This document shows positions 19,560-28,404 of a DNA stretch of 64,000 nt, in pieces. Below the pieces are notes generated by a model. The model made no database searches. It saw only the letters and a program-made list of their open reading frames with translations, and had not been told where the DNA came from. Position 1 is the first letter of the stretch, and every line of letters starts with the position of its first letter. Source of the stretch: Bacillota bacterium (GTDB taxonomy: Bacteria; Bacillota; UBA4882; UBA8346). The translations under genes were made by a program, and so were the position numbers. The stretch lies in contig JAEYPR010000010.1 in assembly GCA_023410535.1 (NCBI GenBank), positions 248,001 to 312,000 on the forward strand, in the 5' to 3' direction.

Positions 19560-19898
19560 TTAAAACCGGTCTAGTGCTTGTTGGCGAGTTTCATAAATGT
19601 CCATAATTTTTAATAAACCCGAGAGTTGAAAAATTCTATGGATTGGGGCCGATACATTAATGGCTGAAAGTTTGCCCCCTTGTTGGCTTAACCGTTTAAA
19701 ACGACCCAAAATCACACCTAATCCCGAGCTGTCGATGAAATTAACTTTCCTTAGGTCCAAGATTAAATGCTTTATGGTGTCGTACTGGTTTAACTTCGCT
19801 TCCACAACTTCGCGAAAAGCCGGTGAAGTTTCCAAATCTAGTTCACCTTCCAACTCGACCACTAGGTTTGTCCCGATGCGTTCTGTTTCAATTACCAA
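19560..19898 (-). CDS. spoIIAA: Anti-anti-sigma factor SpoIIAA
   Basis: SpoIIAA is a STAS-domain protein that, when dephosphorylated, frees sigma-F from SpoIIAB. The phosphorylated serine lies in NFIDSSGLGVILGR (about residues 53-66). The 112-residue length fits. Translation starts at a TTG (19898) with an AAGGAGG site, a weak start that may hold SpoIIAA level in check. It heads the operon behind a sigma-H-like promoter. Confidence 0.94.
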   Translation of the reverse strand: MVIETERIGTNLVVELEGELDLETSPAFREVVEAKLNQYDTIKHLILDLRKVNFIDSSGLGVILGRFKRLSQQGGKLSAINVSAPIHRIFQLSGLLKIMDIYETRQQALDRF

Positions 19899-19928
19899 AA
19901 GAAGTCCTCCTTTCCAGATCCTTGGAAA

Positions 19929-19957
19929 GAATTCGCCGTCCCCCGATTAGATCCTGC
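19929..19957 (-). promoter_or_regulatory. Sigma-H-type promoter of spoIIA operon
   Basis: On the minus strand GCAGGATCT, 11 bp, then GGCGAATTC fits the sigma-H pattern RnAGGAwww-N11-RnnGAATww with one or two mismatches. It ends about 30 bp before the spoIIAA start. Sigma-H drives spoIIA in Bacillus, which supports the call. Confidence 0.7.
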
Positions 19958-20038
19958 TGCGTATAAAGACAAAAAAGCCCGGAAAATCACTGTTTGTAGT
20001 AGTTTTTAGTTGTGAAAGACAGGTCGATAAAGACCTCC

Positions 20039-20072
20039 AAAAAAAATAAAAACCCGGTTCATTTGAACCAGG
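20039..20072 (-). terminator. Terminator of dacF
   Basis: CCTGGTTCA pairs with TGAACCGGG on the minus strand, followed by TTTTTATTTTTTTT. It lies about 22 bp past the dacF stop codon. Confidence 0.85.
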
Positions 20073-20094
20073 CTAACAAGCAAACAGTTTTGTT

Positions 20095-21279
20095 TTAGGT
20101 AACTCCGACTCGCAGTACTTGTCGGAAGATCTGCCACCAAATTTGGAAGAAGGAAGCGCGCTTAACGTCGGCAGCGGCAACCAGCCCCATTTCGCCGCAA
20201 GATTTCCCGTCAATTGTCAATAACACTTTGCCGATCGTTTGCCCTTTCCGGACCGGAGCGCTAACCATCGAATCAAGTTTGACGGCGGTGACGACTTTCC
20301 CCTTCGCCTCGCGTTTCATGATGGCTGATAACTCCCGCGGCACAACCGCGGCAACTTTATTTTGTTCTCCCCGAAACACTTTAACCTGACCAAGGATTTC
20401 GCCCCCTTTATATATCTGCAGGGCTTTATATTTCGTAAAACCGTAATTAAACAGTTTGCCGACATCTTTTGATCGGGTGTCCGAAGTCGGGGAATTCATC
20501 ACCACGGCAATTAAACGCACCCCATCGCGTTTAGCAGTTGCTACCAAGCAAAAACCAGCTTTGGCTGTAAATCCTGTTTTTAGCCCGTCACAACCACGAT
20601 AAAAACGAACCAATTTATTGGTATTCCGCAAAAATGATTTTCCATCACGCAAGCTGTCAATCCAAACACCGGTCCAATTGAAGATCAGCGGATGTTTAAT
20701 CACTTCCCGAGCGAGTAACGCCATATCCATGGCCGAAGTCTGATTGCCAACACCGCCGCTATCGGGATCCAAACCAGTGGTATTGACAAAATTCGTATGT
20801 TTTAACCCCAGTTCTTTAGAGCGTTTATTCATTAACGCAATAAAGTTCTCTTCCGAACCGGCCAAATGTTCTCCTAACGCATACGATGCGTCATTCGCGG
20901 ACACAATGCAAACCGCTTTAAGCAGATCCGAAACGGTCATTTGTTCGCCGGGCTCCAGCCAAATCTGGGAACCGCCCATTTTGCACGCTTCGGGCGAAGC
21001 AGTGATTTTGTCGGTTAACTTTAGTTCGCCTCGCTCCAACGCCTCTAAGACCAGGTTCATCACCATCAACTTGGTGACACTGGCCGGTGGTAACTGTTGA
21101 TTCGCATTCTTTTGATAAAGAATCTCCCCGGTTGTCGGTTCCATCAATACCGCTGACAGGCAGTCTACTTTTAAATCAATTGCAGTTTGGGGTAGCGCCG
21201 CTTTAGCCGAAACCGAAAACGCAGTGCCGAATAGCAGGATCACAACGATCGGTAGCACAAGTCTCCACTGATTATTCAT
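20095..21279 (-). CDS. dacF: D-alanyl-D-alanine carboxypeptidase (DacF-type PBP)
   Basis: The 394-residue protein has a signal peptide (1-27) and a low-molecular-mass PBP5-type transpeptidase-like domain. The catalytic SxxK is in PPASVTKL (about 66-69), SxN is in VSANDAS and KTG is in GLKTGFTAKAG. A C-terminal beta-rich domain and a final amphipathic segment (ASFFQIWWQIFRQVLR) suit membrane anchoring. It trims D-Ala from peptidoglycan stem peptides. Its place just upstream of spoIIAA matches dacF in other spore formers. Confidence 0.9.
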   Translation of the reverse strand: MNNQWRLVLPIVVILLFGTAFSVSAKAALPQTAIDLKVDCLSAVLMEPTTGEILYQKNANQQLPPASVTKLMVMNLVLEALERGELKLTDKITASPEACKMGGSQIWLEPGEQMTVSDLLKAVCIVSANDASYALGEHLAGSEENFIALMNKRSKELGLKHTNFVNTTGLDPDSGGVGNQTSAMDMALLAREVIKHPLIFNWTGVWIDSLRDGKSFLRNTNKLVRFYRGCDGLKTGFTAKAGFCLVATAKRDGVRLIAVVMNSPTSDTRSKDVGKLFNYGFTKYKALQIYKGGEILGQVKVFRGEQNKVAAVVPRELSAIMKREAKGKVVTAVKLDSMVSAPVRKGQTIGKVLLTIDGKSCGEMGLVAAADVKRASFFQIWWQIFRQVLRVGVT

Positions 21280-21390
21280 ATCAAAAGCCCCCCTTGCGTG
21301 TTACGGTCAAATTTGAAAAATCCAAATCCGACTCGTTAACATTGTGCGCAAAAAGAGAGCAGGATATTCTAGCCGCTATTCCTGGTGAAA

Positions 21391-21420
21391 AAGAAAAAGA
21401 CCTGGCAAATTGCCAGGTCA
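21391..21420 (-). terminator. Terminator after rpmA
   Basis: TGACCTGGCA and TGCCAGGTC pair around AAT; on the minus strand CTTTTTCTTTTT-like sequence follows. It is 10 bp past the rpmA stop codon. Confidence 0.85.
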
Positions 21421-21429
21421 TAAGTTCAA

Positions 21430-21723
21430 TTAAGCAGTGATCGTTTTTTCAGGATAAACGCTGACTTGTTTATCGGTTTTGCCAACTCGTTCAAAAGTAA
21501 CATAACCGTTAATCAATGCAAACAAGGTGTCATCCTTACCAATTCCCACGTTGTTGCCCGGGTGGAATTTGGTTCCGCGTTGACGGACCAGAATACTACC
21601 GGCGGTAACTTCCTGACCGGCAAACCGTTTAACGCCTAAACGTTGTGCTGCGCTATCCCGTCCATTTCGAGAACTTCCAACTCCCTTTTTATGAGCGAAA
21701 AACTGAAGATCAAATTGAAACAT
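21430..21723 (-). CDS. rpmA: 50S ribosomal protein L27
   Basis: The 97-residue protein is bL27. It begins [14 protein letters not shown]: the LQFFA sequence is the Bacillota pre-sequence that the Prp protease removes after Ala10 so that the N-terminus can reach the peptidyl-transferase centre. The core [19 protein letters not shown] and [16 protein letters not shown] are typical. It is the last gene of rplU-prp-rpmA. Confidence 0.97.
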   Translation of the reverse strand: MFQFDLQFFAHKKGVGSSRNGRDSAAQRLGVKRFAGQEVTAGSILVRQRGTKFHPGNNVGIGKDDTLFALINGYVTFERVGKTDKQVSVYPEKTITA

Positions 21724-21726
21724 TAC

Positions 21727-22062
21727 TTACACCTCCAATTCACGGAGACTTAAATTTTTTGGATATTGTTTCTGGATTTCCCGCAATCCCAAATACATGG
21801 TTTTAAGCAATAAGTCGGCTTGTGTTTGCTGAACCGCTTCGGCGTTCGACCACCGGCACTCCAAAAAAGCAGTATCCGGATCAGCCTCGATTTGCAGTGA
21901 CAGTTTAACAAGTTGTTCCAATGCCAAAACCGTCGTATTGGTCAAAGCAGAGATCCCCGAACAAACAATATCGAAACCTTTTTCTGAATATTCAGCATGT
22001 CCCGAACAGCGGAAACCGCAATTACGCCCGGAACGGTCTTTAATTATCGCAATCTCAACCAT
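21727..22062 (-). CDS. prp: Ribosomal-processing cysteine protease Prp
   Basis: Prp cleaves the N-terminal extension of L27. The catalytic pair is His22 (CSGHAEY) and Cys34 (DIVCSGIS), the family hallmark. The 111-residue length is normal. Its ATG shares one base with the rplU stop (TAATG) and it lies 3 bp upstream of rpmA, so all three are translated together. Confidence 0.94.
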   Translation of the reverse strand: MVEIAIIKDRSGRNCGFRCSGHAEYSEKGFDIVCSGISALTNTTVLALEQLVKLSLQIEADPDTAFLECRWSNAEAVQQTQADLLLKTMYLGLREIQKQYPKNLSLRELEV

Positions 22063-22544
22063 TAAGCTTCGGTTTTAGCTGCTTTCTTGGCACGAGTCGC
22101 TTTGGGTTTTTCTTCGGTTTCAACCTTGGCAACTTTGGCCGCTTTGGTTGCTTTCACTTCAGAAGTTGCCGCTTGTTCGGCTTTAGCAGTCTTTTTCACT
22201 TTCACCGGTTGTTCAGTGATATCTGCGCTTTCACCGGCTTTAACGATCTTTTGGATCAATAAACCTGTGAACGGTTGACGATGTCCATAACGGACCCGGA
22301 TGTTTTTCTTGGCTTTGTAATGGAAAACCAAGATTTTCTTGTCCTTGTCTTGATTCAAAACTGAAGCGACAACTTTGGCGCCTTCAACAAAAGGATTACC
22401 GATTACCGTTTGTTCGCCACCGATCAACAAAACCTTGTCAATGGTGACATTGGAACCAACGGCAGCCGGAAGTTTCTCTACTTTGAGAAAATCGCCTTCC
22501 TGAACACGATACTGTTTTCCACCACATTCAATAACAGCGTACAT
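22062..22544 (-). CDS. rplU: 50S ribosomal protein L21 with Lys/Ala-rich tail
   Basis: Residues 1-103 or so are a normal bL21 ([18 protein letters not shown] at the start, [10 protein letters not shown] near 86). The protein then continues for more than 50 residues of lysine, alanine and threonine with no obvious fold, ending KAAKTEA. Typical L21 stops near 103. The tail is rich in short KATK and AKVAK runs and is likely disordered and basic. It could bind rRNA or nucleic acid; that is an inference. The gene follows an L21-type leader and a strong promoter. Confidence 0.94.
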   Translation of the reverse strand: MYAVIECGGKQYRVQEGDFLKVEKLPAAVGSNVTIDKVLLIGGEQTVIGNPFVEGAKVVASVLNQDKDKKILVFHYKAKKNIRVRYGHRQPFTGLLIQKIVKAGESADITEQPVKVKKTAKAEQAATSEVKATKAAKVAKVETEEKPKATRAKKAAKTEA

Positions 22545-22640
22545 TGGTACACCTCCCTCATTAGACTCGCCGAATTCGGTACACCGTAATCAGTGTTTTA
22601 AAACCTACTCGCGCGGTTACATGGGGCTAAAAACCCACAA
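22545..22640 (-). ncRNA. Candidate L21 leader (rplU 5' UTR)
   Basis: The roughly 95-nt leader between the rplU promoter and its ribosome site contains small hairpins: GTGGG/CCCCAT near the 5' end, ACAC-TGATTAC-GGTGT, and CCGAATTCGG. Position and features resemble the autoregulatory L21 leader of Bacillota. I could not align it to the family model. Confidence 0.5.
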
Positions 22641-22645
22641 ATAAA

Positions 22646-22674
22646 ATAATACCATGACTGAATTGATAAGTCAA
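22646..22674 (-). promoter_or_regulatory. Sigma-A-type promoter of rplU-prp-rpmA
   Basis: On the minus strand -35 TTGACT (22674-22669) and -10 TATTAT (22651-22646) are separated by 17 bp. The -35 overlaps the last codons of rng, so the ribosomal genes can be transcribed apart from the upstream operon. Confidence 0.75.
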
Positions 22675-24353
22675 TCAATGATTCTTGCTTTAGCATAGGT
22701 TTTATATGATTTCGTAATTAATGCTTGCACTTTTTTCCCGACAAACGCTCCCGCCCCTTCAACATCAATCACGTAACCTTCAATGCGACCGATCCCATCC
22801 CCGGGATTGGTAATATGATGTTCAACAATGCGGATTTCAACCTCATCGCCTTCTTTGACCGGCAAAGCGAGATTCATAATCCTTTCTTTGGTCCCAGAGT
22901 CCAATAACCGGACCTGGTCAATATCCAAACTCTCCTGGCCTTTAATGAACAACGTCTTTTTAAGTTTACGCTCCAGCTTCTCTTGATTGGTTCCACCCGG
23001 GCCAATTAGCAAGGAGGCAATCTGCGGATTGACCCCAAGCAGCATGGCTTCGTCATGAATATCTTTAGCAATCTGCAGGATCATGCGAATCGCTTTATTA
23101 GACAAGCTATCCAACGTCAAAATATAGCCGGTCCCTTCGCAGCTTTCACATTCGGTCTGAAAAATCTCCCGTAAACTCTGGCGCACCTTTTTCCGAGTTA
23201 ACTCCAATAACCCCAGCGAGGTGAATCCCAAAACATTCACTTTGGTTTTATCGCGACTCAACTCTTTTTCCAGCAGCGCGATAACTTTCTCCCGTTGCTG
23301 GTCGGAACTCATATCAATAAAATCGATGATGATAATACCGGCTAGATTACGCAGGCGAATCTGACGGGCGATCTCTTTGACCGCCATCAAATTGGTTTGA
23401 AAAACAGTATCTTCCAATGAAGTCGTACCGGTAAATTTACCGGTATTGACATCAATAACAGCTAAAGCTTCCGTTTGGTCAAAAATTAGGTAAGCGCCGC
23501 AATCCAACCAGACTTTTTTACATAAAGCCCGTTCGACTTGGCTCTCCACGGAGTATAGTTGGAACAGCGGAATTTCGCCAGAATATAACTGAACACGGCT
23601 ACGTAAAGCCGGGGCTAACGTTTTGACAATATCCAACGCCTTGACATACGCATCATTATTATCAATAATTAACCGTTCGACATCCCTGCTTAAGTAGTCG
23701 CGCAGAATCCGGTATAAAAGATCGTGATCTTGATAGATCAAGGCCGGACAAGGCCCTTTACTAATCTTCCGTTTGACTTTATCCCATACTTTGATCAAAA
23801 ATTCATAATCGCTTTGTAGTTCCGCTGCATCGACTTCTTCGGCAGCGGTCCGGACAATCAAACCCAAACCGGCTTTTTTAAATTTACTAACCGCAGCTTT
23901 CAGCCGTTCCCGTTCCGCTTCTTCCACGATGCGCCGCGAAACGCCGACATAATCCACCGAAGGTACCAATACCAAATAACGCCCAGGAATAGTGACCTGG
24001 GTTACAACACGCGGTCCTTTGGTACCAATCGGCTCCTTGATCATTTGAACAACGATTTCTTGGCCTTCATGAAGCAAATCCTGAATGGAACAGCGTTTTA
24101 CATCGACATTAGAGTCTTCGCCTTCTTTGGATATTACGTCATCAATATATAAAAAGGCGTTCTTTTCTTCGCCGATATCAACAAACGCAGCTTGCATTCC
24201 CGGCAGCACATTCTCAACCCGTCCCCGATAAATATTGCCGGCCCGCCGTTGTTCATCGGGACGTTCAATTGTGAATTCCACCAGAACACTATCCTCTAAG
24301 ATCGCCAGTCTAGTCTCATCAACGCCAATATTGATCAGGATCTCTTTGGTCAT
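22671..24353 (-). CDS. rng: Ribonuclease G/E family endoribonuclease
   Basis: The 560-residue enzyme has an N-terminal S1 domain (GNIYRGRVENVLPGMQAAFVDIG, about 39-61), the RNase E/G catalytic domain with metal-binding aspartates in ALAVIDVNTGKFTG and IIIIDFIDM, and the zinc-link CESCEGTG near 402. It lacks the long RNase E tail. It likely takes part in rRNA maturation and mRNA decay alongside RNase J, which is also in the window. It is the third gene of a three-gene operon starting at 26909. Confidence 0.94.
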   Translation of the reverse strand: MTKEILINIGVDETRLAILEDSVLVEFTIERPDEQRRAGNIYRGRVENVLPGMQAAFVDIGEEKNAFLYIDDVISKEGEDSNVDVKRCSIQDLLHEGQEIVVQMIKEPIGTKGPRVVTQVTIPGRYLVLVPSVDYVGVSRRIVEEAERERLKAAVSKFKKAGLGLIVRTAAEEVDAAELQSDYEFLIKVWDKVKRKISKGPCPALIYQDHDLLYRILRDYLSRDVERLIIDNNDAYVKALDIVKTLAPALRSRVQLYSGEIPLFQLYSVESQVERALCKKVWLDCGAYLIFDQTEALAVIDVNTGKFTGTTSLEDTVFQTNLMAVKEIARQIRLRNLAGIIIIDFIDMSSDQQREKVIALLEKELSRDKTKVNVLGFTSLGLLELTRKKVRQSLREIFQTECESCEGTGYILTLDSLSNKAIRMILQIAKDIHDEAMLLGVNPQIASLLIGPGGTNQEKLERKLKKTLFIKGQESLDIDQVRLLDSGTKERIMNLALPVKEGDEVEIRIVEHHITNPGDGIGRIEGYVIDVEGAGAFVGKKVQALITKSYKTYAKARIID

Positions 24354-25054
24354 TAAACTCCTCCGGTTCGATCACAGAAATCCATTGGCTTTGTAACCTG
24401 CCCTTTCTCTTCATGCCACATGCCATTTCGGGTAATATTGAGAACCTCAAGCGGTCCTTCAAGCAATTTAACGACGTCTTCCGGTCGCAGATGACCGCCG
24501 CTCCCGATCTCGCCAACAATCCGGAGCATCGTAATCTGGTTATCAAGATCTTCCGTACTTAACTTATGCAGCCACGGGCGAATGTTTACTGTTTTTTGCC
24601 CATCCTTGTTTGTCCGGGTGATCATCAATTCTGCTTGTTGCATTAATTCATCCAGCTCGGCTGCTATTTTTGGGGTATTATTGTCCAAATTGCGAATCTC
24701 AACCAAATAGGAAGCCCGGTTGATAATCGCATTTAAAGGTTTGATATGGTGAGCTTCGATCTTGCGAACCTGCAGGATTCGGAACCCGCCCGGAAGCGCT
24801 TTGTTTAGTAAATTGATTAAACTATCCGTTTCGTACTCATTGGTCAGTTCAATATCAAAATACTCATCAACGCTGCAAATTCCCACCGCCAAAGCCGGAC
24901 CGAAACTCAATTTGGGATGGGGGTGAAATCCTTCCGAATAAACCATTGGTAGACCGGCGCGACGAACCGCCCGTTCGACCGCTTTGATCACGTCCAAATG
25001 AGATAAGTAACGGACTGCTTTTTCTTTGGCGAAACGTACCCTATATTTAGCCAT
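24353..25054 (-). CDS. TIGR03936-type radical-SAM-associated protein (DUF2344)
   Basis: The 233-residue protein matches the DUF2344 family, which almost always accompanies the TIGR03960 radical SAM protein, either beside or fused to it. The signature RYLSHLDVIKAVERAVRRAGLPMVYSEGFHPHPKL is at about residues 15-49. Role unknown; context with rng and ribosomal genes suggests an RNA-modification or ribosome task. It overlaps the upstream gene by 8 bp and shares one base with rng. Confidence 0.88.
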   Translation of the reverse strand: MAKYRVRFAKEKAVRYLSHLDVIKAVERAVRRAGLPMVYSEGFHPHPKLSFGPALAVGICSVDEYFDIELTNEYETDSLINLLNKALPGGFRILQVRKIEAHHIKPLNAIINRASYLVEIRNLDNNTPKIAAELDELMQQAELMITRTNKDGQKTVNIRPWLHKLSTEDLDNQITMLRIVGEIGSGGHLRPEDVVKLLEGPLEVLNITRNGMWHEEKGQVTKPMDFCDRTGGV

Positions 25055-26909
25055 TCAGCTTACCCTCAACCTTTTTTGATACATTGAGTCCCGGGCAGAC
25101 TCCACATTGCGTGCATTCATGATCACGGCAATCCTCGGTTAAAACCCCTTGGTTCGCCCGTTCATCTTCAGCTTGTAAAAATGCGATCGTTGGGCCGGCG
25201 TTCAAATGATACCAGGGTAAGATTTCGTCATAGCCGCGTTGACGCGAATAAAACAACGGATCCATCCCTAATTCACGAAAAGCTTCGTTCCAATCCGCGA
25301 TCTGAAATTGGTCGCTCCACCCGTCAAATTGGGCGCCTTTGCGCCAGGCGCGCTCAATCACCGCACTTAACCGGCGATCGCCGCGAGCCATGATTCCTTC
25401 CAAATAACTCATATGAGGATCGTGCCAATTTAATTCAAGCTGACGACCACGTATTTTACTCTGCAATAATTGTTGTTTTTCCATGGTTTGCGCCACCGAG
25501 ATCTGACTGCGCCATTGAAACGGCGTATTCGCTTTGGGCACAAAGGTTGAGACGCTGACCGTAATGCGTAACGCATTGGCGCGAGAATGATATTGCTTAC
25601 CGATCCGCAGCACCTCAAAAGCGAGATCGGCAATGGCATTCAAATCCGCTTCGGTCTCGGTCGGCAACCCCAGCATGAAATAGAGTTTTAATTTCTGCCA
25701 ACCCGCTTTAAAAGCGGCATGGGCAGCCGTATATAAATCCGCTTCAGTTACTCCTTTGTTGATTACCCGGCGCAACCGGTCGGTTCCGGCTTCAGGAGCA
25801 AAAGTCAAACTCCCTTTGCGATTGCTCTGAAACTGCTTGGCCAAGTCAATGGAGAACGAATCAATCCGTAACGATGGTAATGAAACATTAATGCCTTGCG
25901 GCGTAAAACAACCGCAGGCTTCAGTCAGCAGTTGTTCGATCTGACTGTAGTCGGCGCTGCTTAACGAGGTCAAGGACAATTCTTCATAACCCGTATCTTG
26001 CAATAACTCTTGTAAGGAATTTAAAACCGTGGCCGCCGACCTTTCTCTCACCGGCCGGTAGATCATTCCGGCTTGACAGAACCGGCATCCTTTGGAACAA
26101 CCTCTTTGGATCTCATAGGCAACCCGGTCATGGACGATATCCAAATAGGGAACCAGCCATTTTTGAGGGAAGAAACTTTCACCGTAATTGCGGACCACCG
26201 ACCGTTTGGGTTCAGCCCCGGTTAAGGCCGCAATCTGCTCAATCCGGCCATCGGGCAGGTAACTTACTTCAAAATGCGCCGGAACATAAATTCCCTCAAG
26301 TTTTTCCAACTCCCGCAGTAAAACGTCTTTAGCGGACTGCGACCGCTTCCATGCTTGAATTTTGGATAAGACCACCGGTAAGATCTCTTCAGCTTCGCCG
26401 ATCATCAGGAAATCAAAGAAATCCGCAACCGGTTCGGGGTTCAAGGCACAAGGGCCGCCTCCCATGACGAGTGGGTCTGTCTCCTTGCGTTCCGAAGCGC
26501 GCAAAGGGATACCGCCCAGATCCAGCATGGTCAGGATATTGGTGTAACTCAACTCGTATTGAAGCGAAAAGCCAACCAAGTCAAATTCACAGAGATCCCG
26601 TTTATTCTCAAGCGACATCAAACGGGCTTGTTTCTTTCGTAATAACTCCTGAAAATCAATCCATGGCGCGTAAACGCGTTCCGCGAGCATCGAAGGTTGC
26701 TTGTTGATCAACTCGTAGAGAATCCGCAACCCCAAATGAGAAAGTCCGATCTCGTAAACATCCGGGAAAGCCAAGGCGACTTTTAACTCGGTTTGTTCCC
26801 AATCCTTCACTTGAATGTTGTATTCCCCGCCGGTATAACGCCCGGGTTTCGTGACACTGCCCAATGAACTTTCAATCTTTTCCCAACTTGTCGTAGAAAA
26901 AACCCCCAA
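25047..26909 (-). CDS. TIGR03960-type B12-binding/radical SAM protein
   Basis: The 620-residue protein has an N-terminal B12-binding-like domain (about 50-190), a radical SAM domain with CSKGCRFCQAG near 278, and a C-terminal tail with a cysteine cluster HECTQCGVCPG near 600. It is the usual partner of the DUF2344 gene that follows. The start is uncertain: no ATG is near, and the TTG at 26909 has no good ribosome site, so translation may begin some codons later. Substrate unknown. Confidence 0.87.
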   Translation of the reverse strand: MGVFSTTSWEKIESSLGSVTKPGRYTGGEYNIQVKDWEQTELKVALAFPDVYEIGLSHLGLRILYELINKQPSMLAERVYAPWIDFQELLRKKQARLMSLENKRDLCEFDLVGFSLQYELSYTNILTMLDLGGIPLRASERKETDPLVMGGGPCALNPEPVADFFDFLMIGEAEEILPVVLSKIQAWKRSQSAKDVLLRELEKLEGIYVPAHFEVSYLPDGRIEQIAALTGAEPKRSVVRNYGESFFPQKWLVPYLDIVHDRVAYEIQRGCSKGCRFCQAGMIYRPVRERSAATVLNSLQELLQDTGYEELSLTSLSSADYSQIEQLLTEACGCFTPQGINVSLPSLRIDSFSIDLAKQFQSNRKGSLTFAPEAGTDRLRRVINKGVTEADLYTAAHAAFKAGWQKLKLYFMLGLPTETEADLNAIADLAFEVLRIGKQYHSRANALRITVSVSTFVPKANTPFQWRSQISVAQTMEKQQLLQSKIRGRQLELNWHDPHMSYLEGIMARGDRRLSAVIERAWRKGAQFDGWSDQFQIADWNEAFRELGMDPLFYSRQRGYDEILPWYHLNAGPTIAFLQAEDERANQGVLTEDCRDHECTQCGVCPGLNVSKKVEGKLNG

Positions 26910-27080
26910 AAAATAATTTCGCTATTATTACGTTACGAACGGCAATCACACCGATTGACACGATTTTCCCGTAAAAAAACCCACCGTCATTTCCATTATC
27001 AATCATTGGGTGGAAATTTGTTAAGAGCAGGTTAATTCTACCGCATCTAGCCTTTTTCTGCAAGAACTTATCCAAAATTT

Positions 27081-27216
27081 AAGGTATGGAGACCAATCTG
27101 AAAATGCCTAACTTCATTGTTATCGCTCGATACGGTATATTATAGCCTAGTCTACCCGTATCTAAAGGATACATTGACGAAGTTATGCAATTTTCTTACT
27201 TGGTTCTCCATACCTT
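27081..27216. repeat. 136-bp concentric inverted repeat
   Basis: AAGGTATGGAGACCAA at 27081-27096 pairs with TTGGTTCTCCATACCTT at 27200-27216 (one bulge). Inside, TAACTTC (27109-27115) pairs with GAAGTTA (27179-27185) and GATACGG (27129-27135) with CCGTATC (27156-27162). All three pairs share nearly the same centre, giving one long imperfect hairpin. No clear target-site duplication flanks it. It may be a miniature transposable element or a structured RNA in the 355-bp gap between the SpoIVFA-like gene and the radical SAM operon. Confidence 0.8.
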
Positions 27217-27265
27217 ATCGAAGCACGATTCGGTTTTAAAGCAATCTCTTTCCAAAAAACCCGAT

Positions 27266-28021
27266 CTACTCCCGCGTTTTTAAGATGGACAACGGGTCAA
27301 CCGGTTGCTCTTGTTGATATATCTCTAATTTCAATACGGGATTGTCCTTTTTTAATTGGGCTACGGTTGCGCCTGTTTGGACAGTTTGGCCTGGTGACAC
27401 CCAAACCGTCGCCAACTCGGAGTAAATTGATTTCCAGTGATCACCATGATTGATCGTTATGCTCCAACCATTATTCCCTTGATTGATAACTTGCTCAATC
27501 GTACCATCCGCCATCGCATACACTTCGGCTTCAGCCGGGCCATGAATCGTTATTCCATGGGAGAATTCGCGGAGATGGGTTTGGGGATTGGTATTCCAAC
27601 CATACGATGTAACGACGCTTCCTTGAATCGGCCATACCGGATTCATCTTCCCCAAACCTCCGGTAGCCGTTTCAAAGGGCGCTGTTGCCGGTGACGCCCG
27701 CTCGAAGCGGATCCATTTTTGAGTGTTCTGAATCAAACCGTGCAGGATCGGAAATTCGTAGAGCCTTCCGAAGGTGGCATTGGTTGGCGCGTTGACCGCA
27801 TAATGTATCTTGCCCCGCAACCAATTTGACCAAGGCTGACCCATCCCGCAGGTCGCTAAAACTAGGATTAAAGACAAAAAAGCAATAATTGTTTGATAAA
27901 CCCATCGGGCCGGACCTGGATTAAGGGGCTCGCCAGCACGCTCCCCCGGTTCGGTTGGGGTTTCCAAAACTTGCTCCGCTTCTTCCTCTTGAAAAGAGTA
28001 TAATTCGCTATTCTTAATCAT
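27266..28021 (-). CDS. SpoIVFA-like membrane protein with degenerate M23 domain
   Basis: The 251-residue protein has one membrane segment (about 41-60, VYQTIIAFLSLILVLATCGM) and a C-terminal LytM/M23 fold (from about 130). The metal site is degenerate: the expected HxxxD reads HGITI and the final HxH region reads IYSEL, so it is probably not a peptidase. Gene order before the TIGR03960-rng-L21 block and the lost site fit SpoIVFA, which restrains the SpoIVFB protease that activates sigma-K. No SpoIVFB gene follows. GGGGAGAGG precedes the ATG. Confidence 0.7.
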   Translation of the reverse strand: MIKNSELYSFQEEEAEQVLETPTEPGERAGEPLNPGPARWVYQTIIAFLSLILVLATCGMGQPWSNWLRGKIHYAVNAPTNATFGRLYEFPILHGLIQNTQKWIRFERASPATAPFETATGGLGKMNPVWPIQGSVVTSYGWNTNPQTHLREFSHGITIHGPAEAEVYAMADGTIEQVINQGNNGWSITINHGDHWKSIYSELATVWVSPGQTVQTGATVAQLKKDNPVLKLEIYQQEQPVDPLSILKTRE

Positions 28022-28114
28022 TCCAAGCCTCTCCCCTTATATTTATGTATATGGGGGAGAAAGACAGGCTAGAACATCGGTTATATTAAGTTTGGGGGAA
28101 AAACCAAAGGCGAA

Positions 28115-28303
28115 TCAATTGGTCGCGATGGCGTCGGTCGGACACCCGTCCGCCGCATCTTTCACACAGTCCTCGTTATCGGATGAAACCGCTTTTTCAT
28201 TCGCCACAGCCTTTTCATCGCTATTCCAGGTAAAAACATCGGGGCAACTGGAAACACATAAACCGCAGCTAATACAGAGATCTTGGTCAACTGAAACTTC
28301 CAT
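28115..28303 (-). CDS. Monocluster [4Fe-4S] ferredoxin
   Basis: The 62-residue acidic protein has CISCGLC near residues 10-16 and a distal DGCPTDAI, the four ligands of one [4Fe-4S] cluster; an extra cysteine at 20 could form a disulfide. It is a soluble low-potential electron carrier. I chose the ATG at 28303 with AGGTGG upstream; a longer frame to 28417 overlaps the next gene and lacks a ribosome site. It appears monocistronic. Whether it feeds nitrogenase is not shown. Confidence 0.9.
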   Translation of the reverse strand: MEVSVDQDLCISCGLCVSSCPDVFTWNSDEKAVANEKAVSSDNEDCVKDAADGCPTDAIATN

Positions 28304-28404
28304 TAAAATACCACCTTTCTTTTTTACGAGCGAAAAACAAGCTCTCCGGGATATTATTCCAAAAAGAAAGGCAAGTATACCTGAGTTACCGCTGAAAATC
28401 GGCT

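Noticed and set aside
26975..27005. Possible terminator CCACC/GGTGG with T7 downstream of the SpoIVFA-like gene
   Set aside because: The stem is only 5 bp with a long loop, so the call is too weak to list.
26872..27075. 67-codon minus-strand frame upstream of the radical SAM operon
   Set aside because: It overlaps the next gene, shows no family likeness and has no clear ribosome site.
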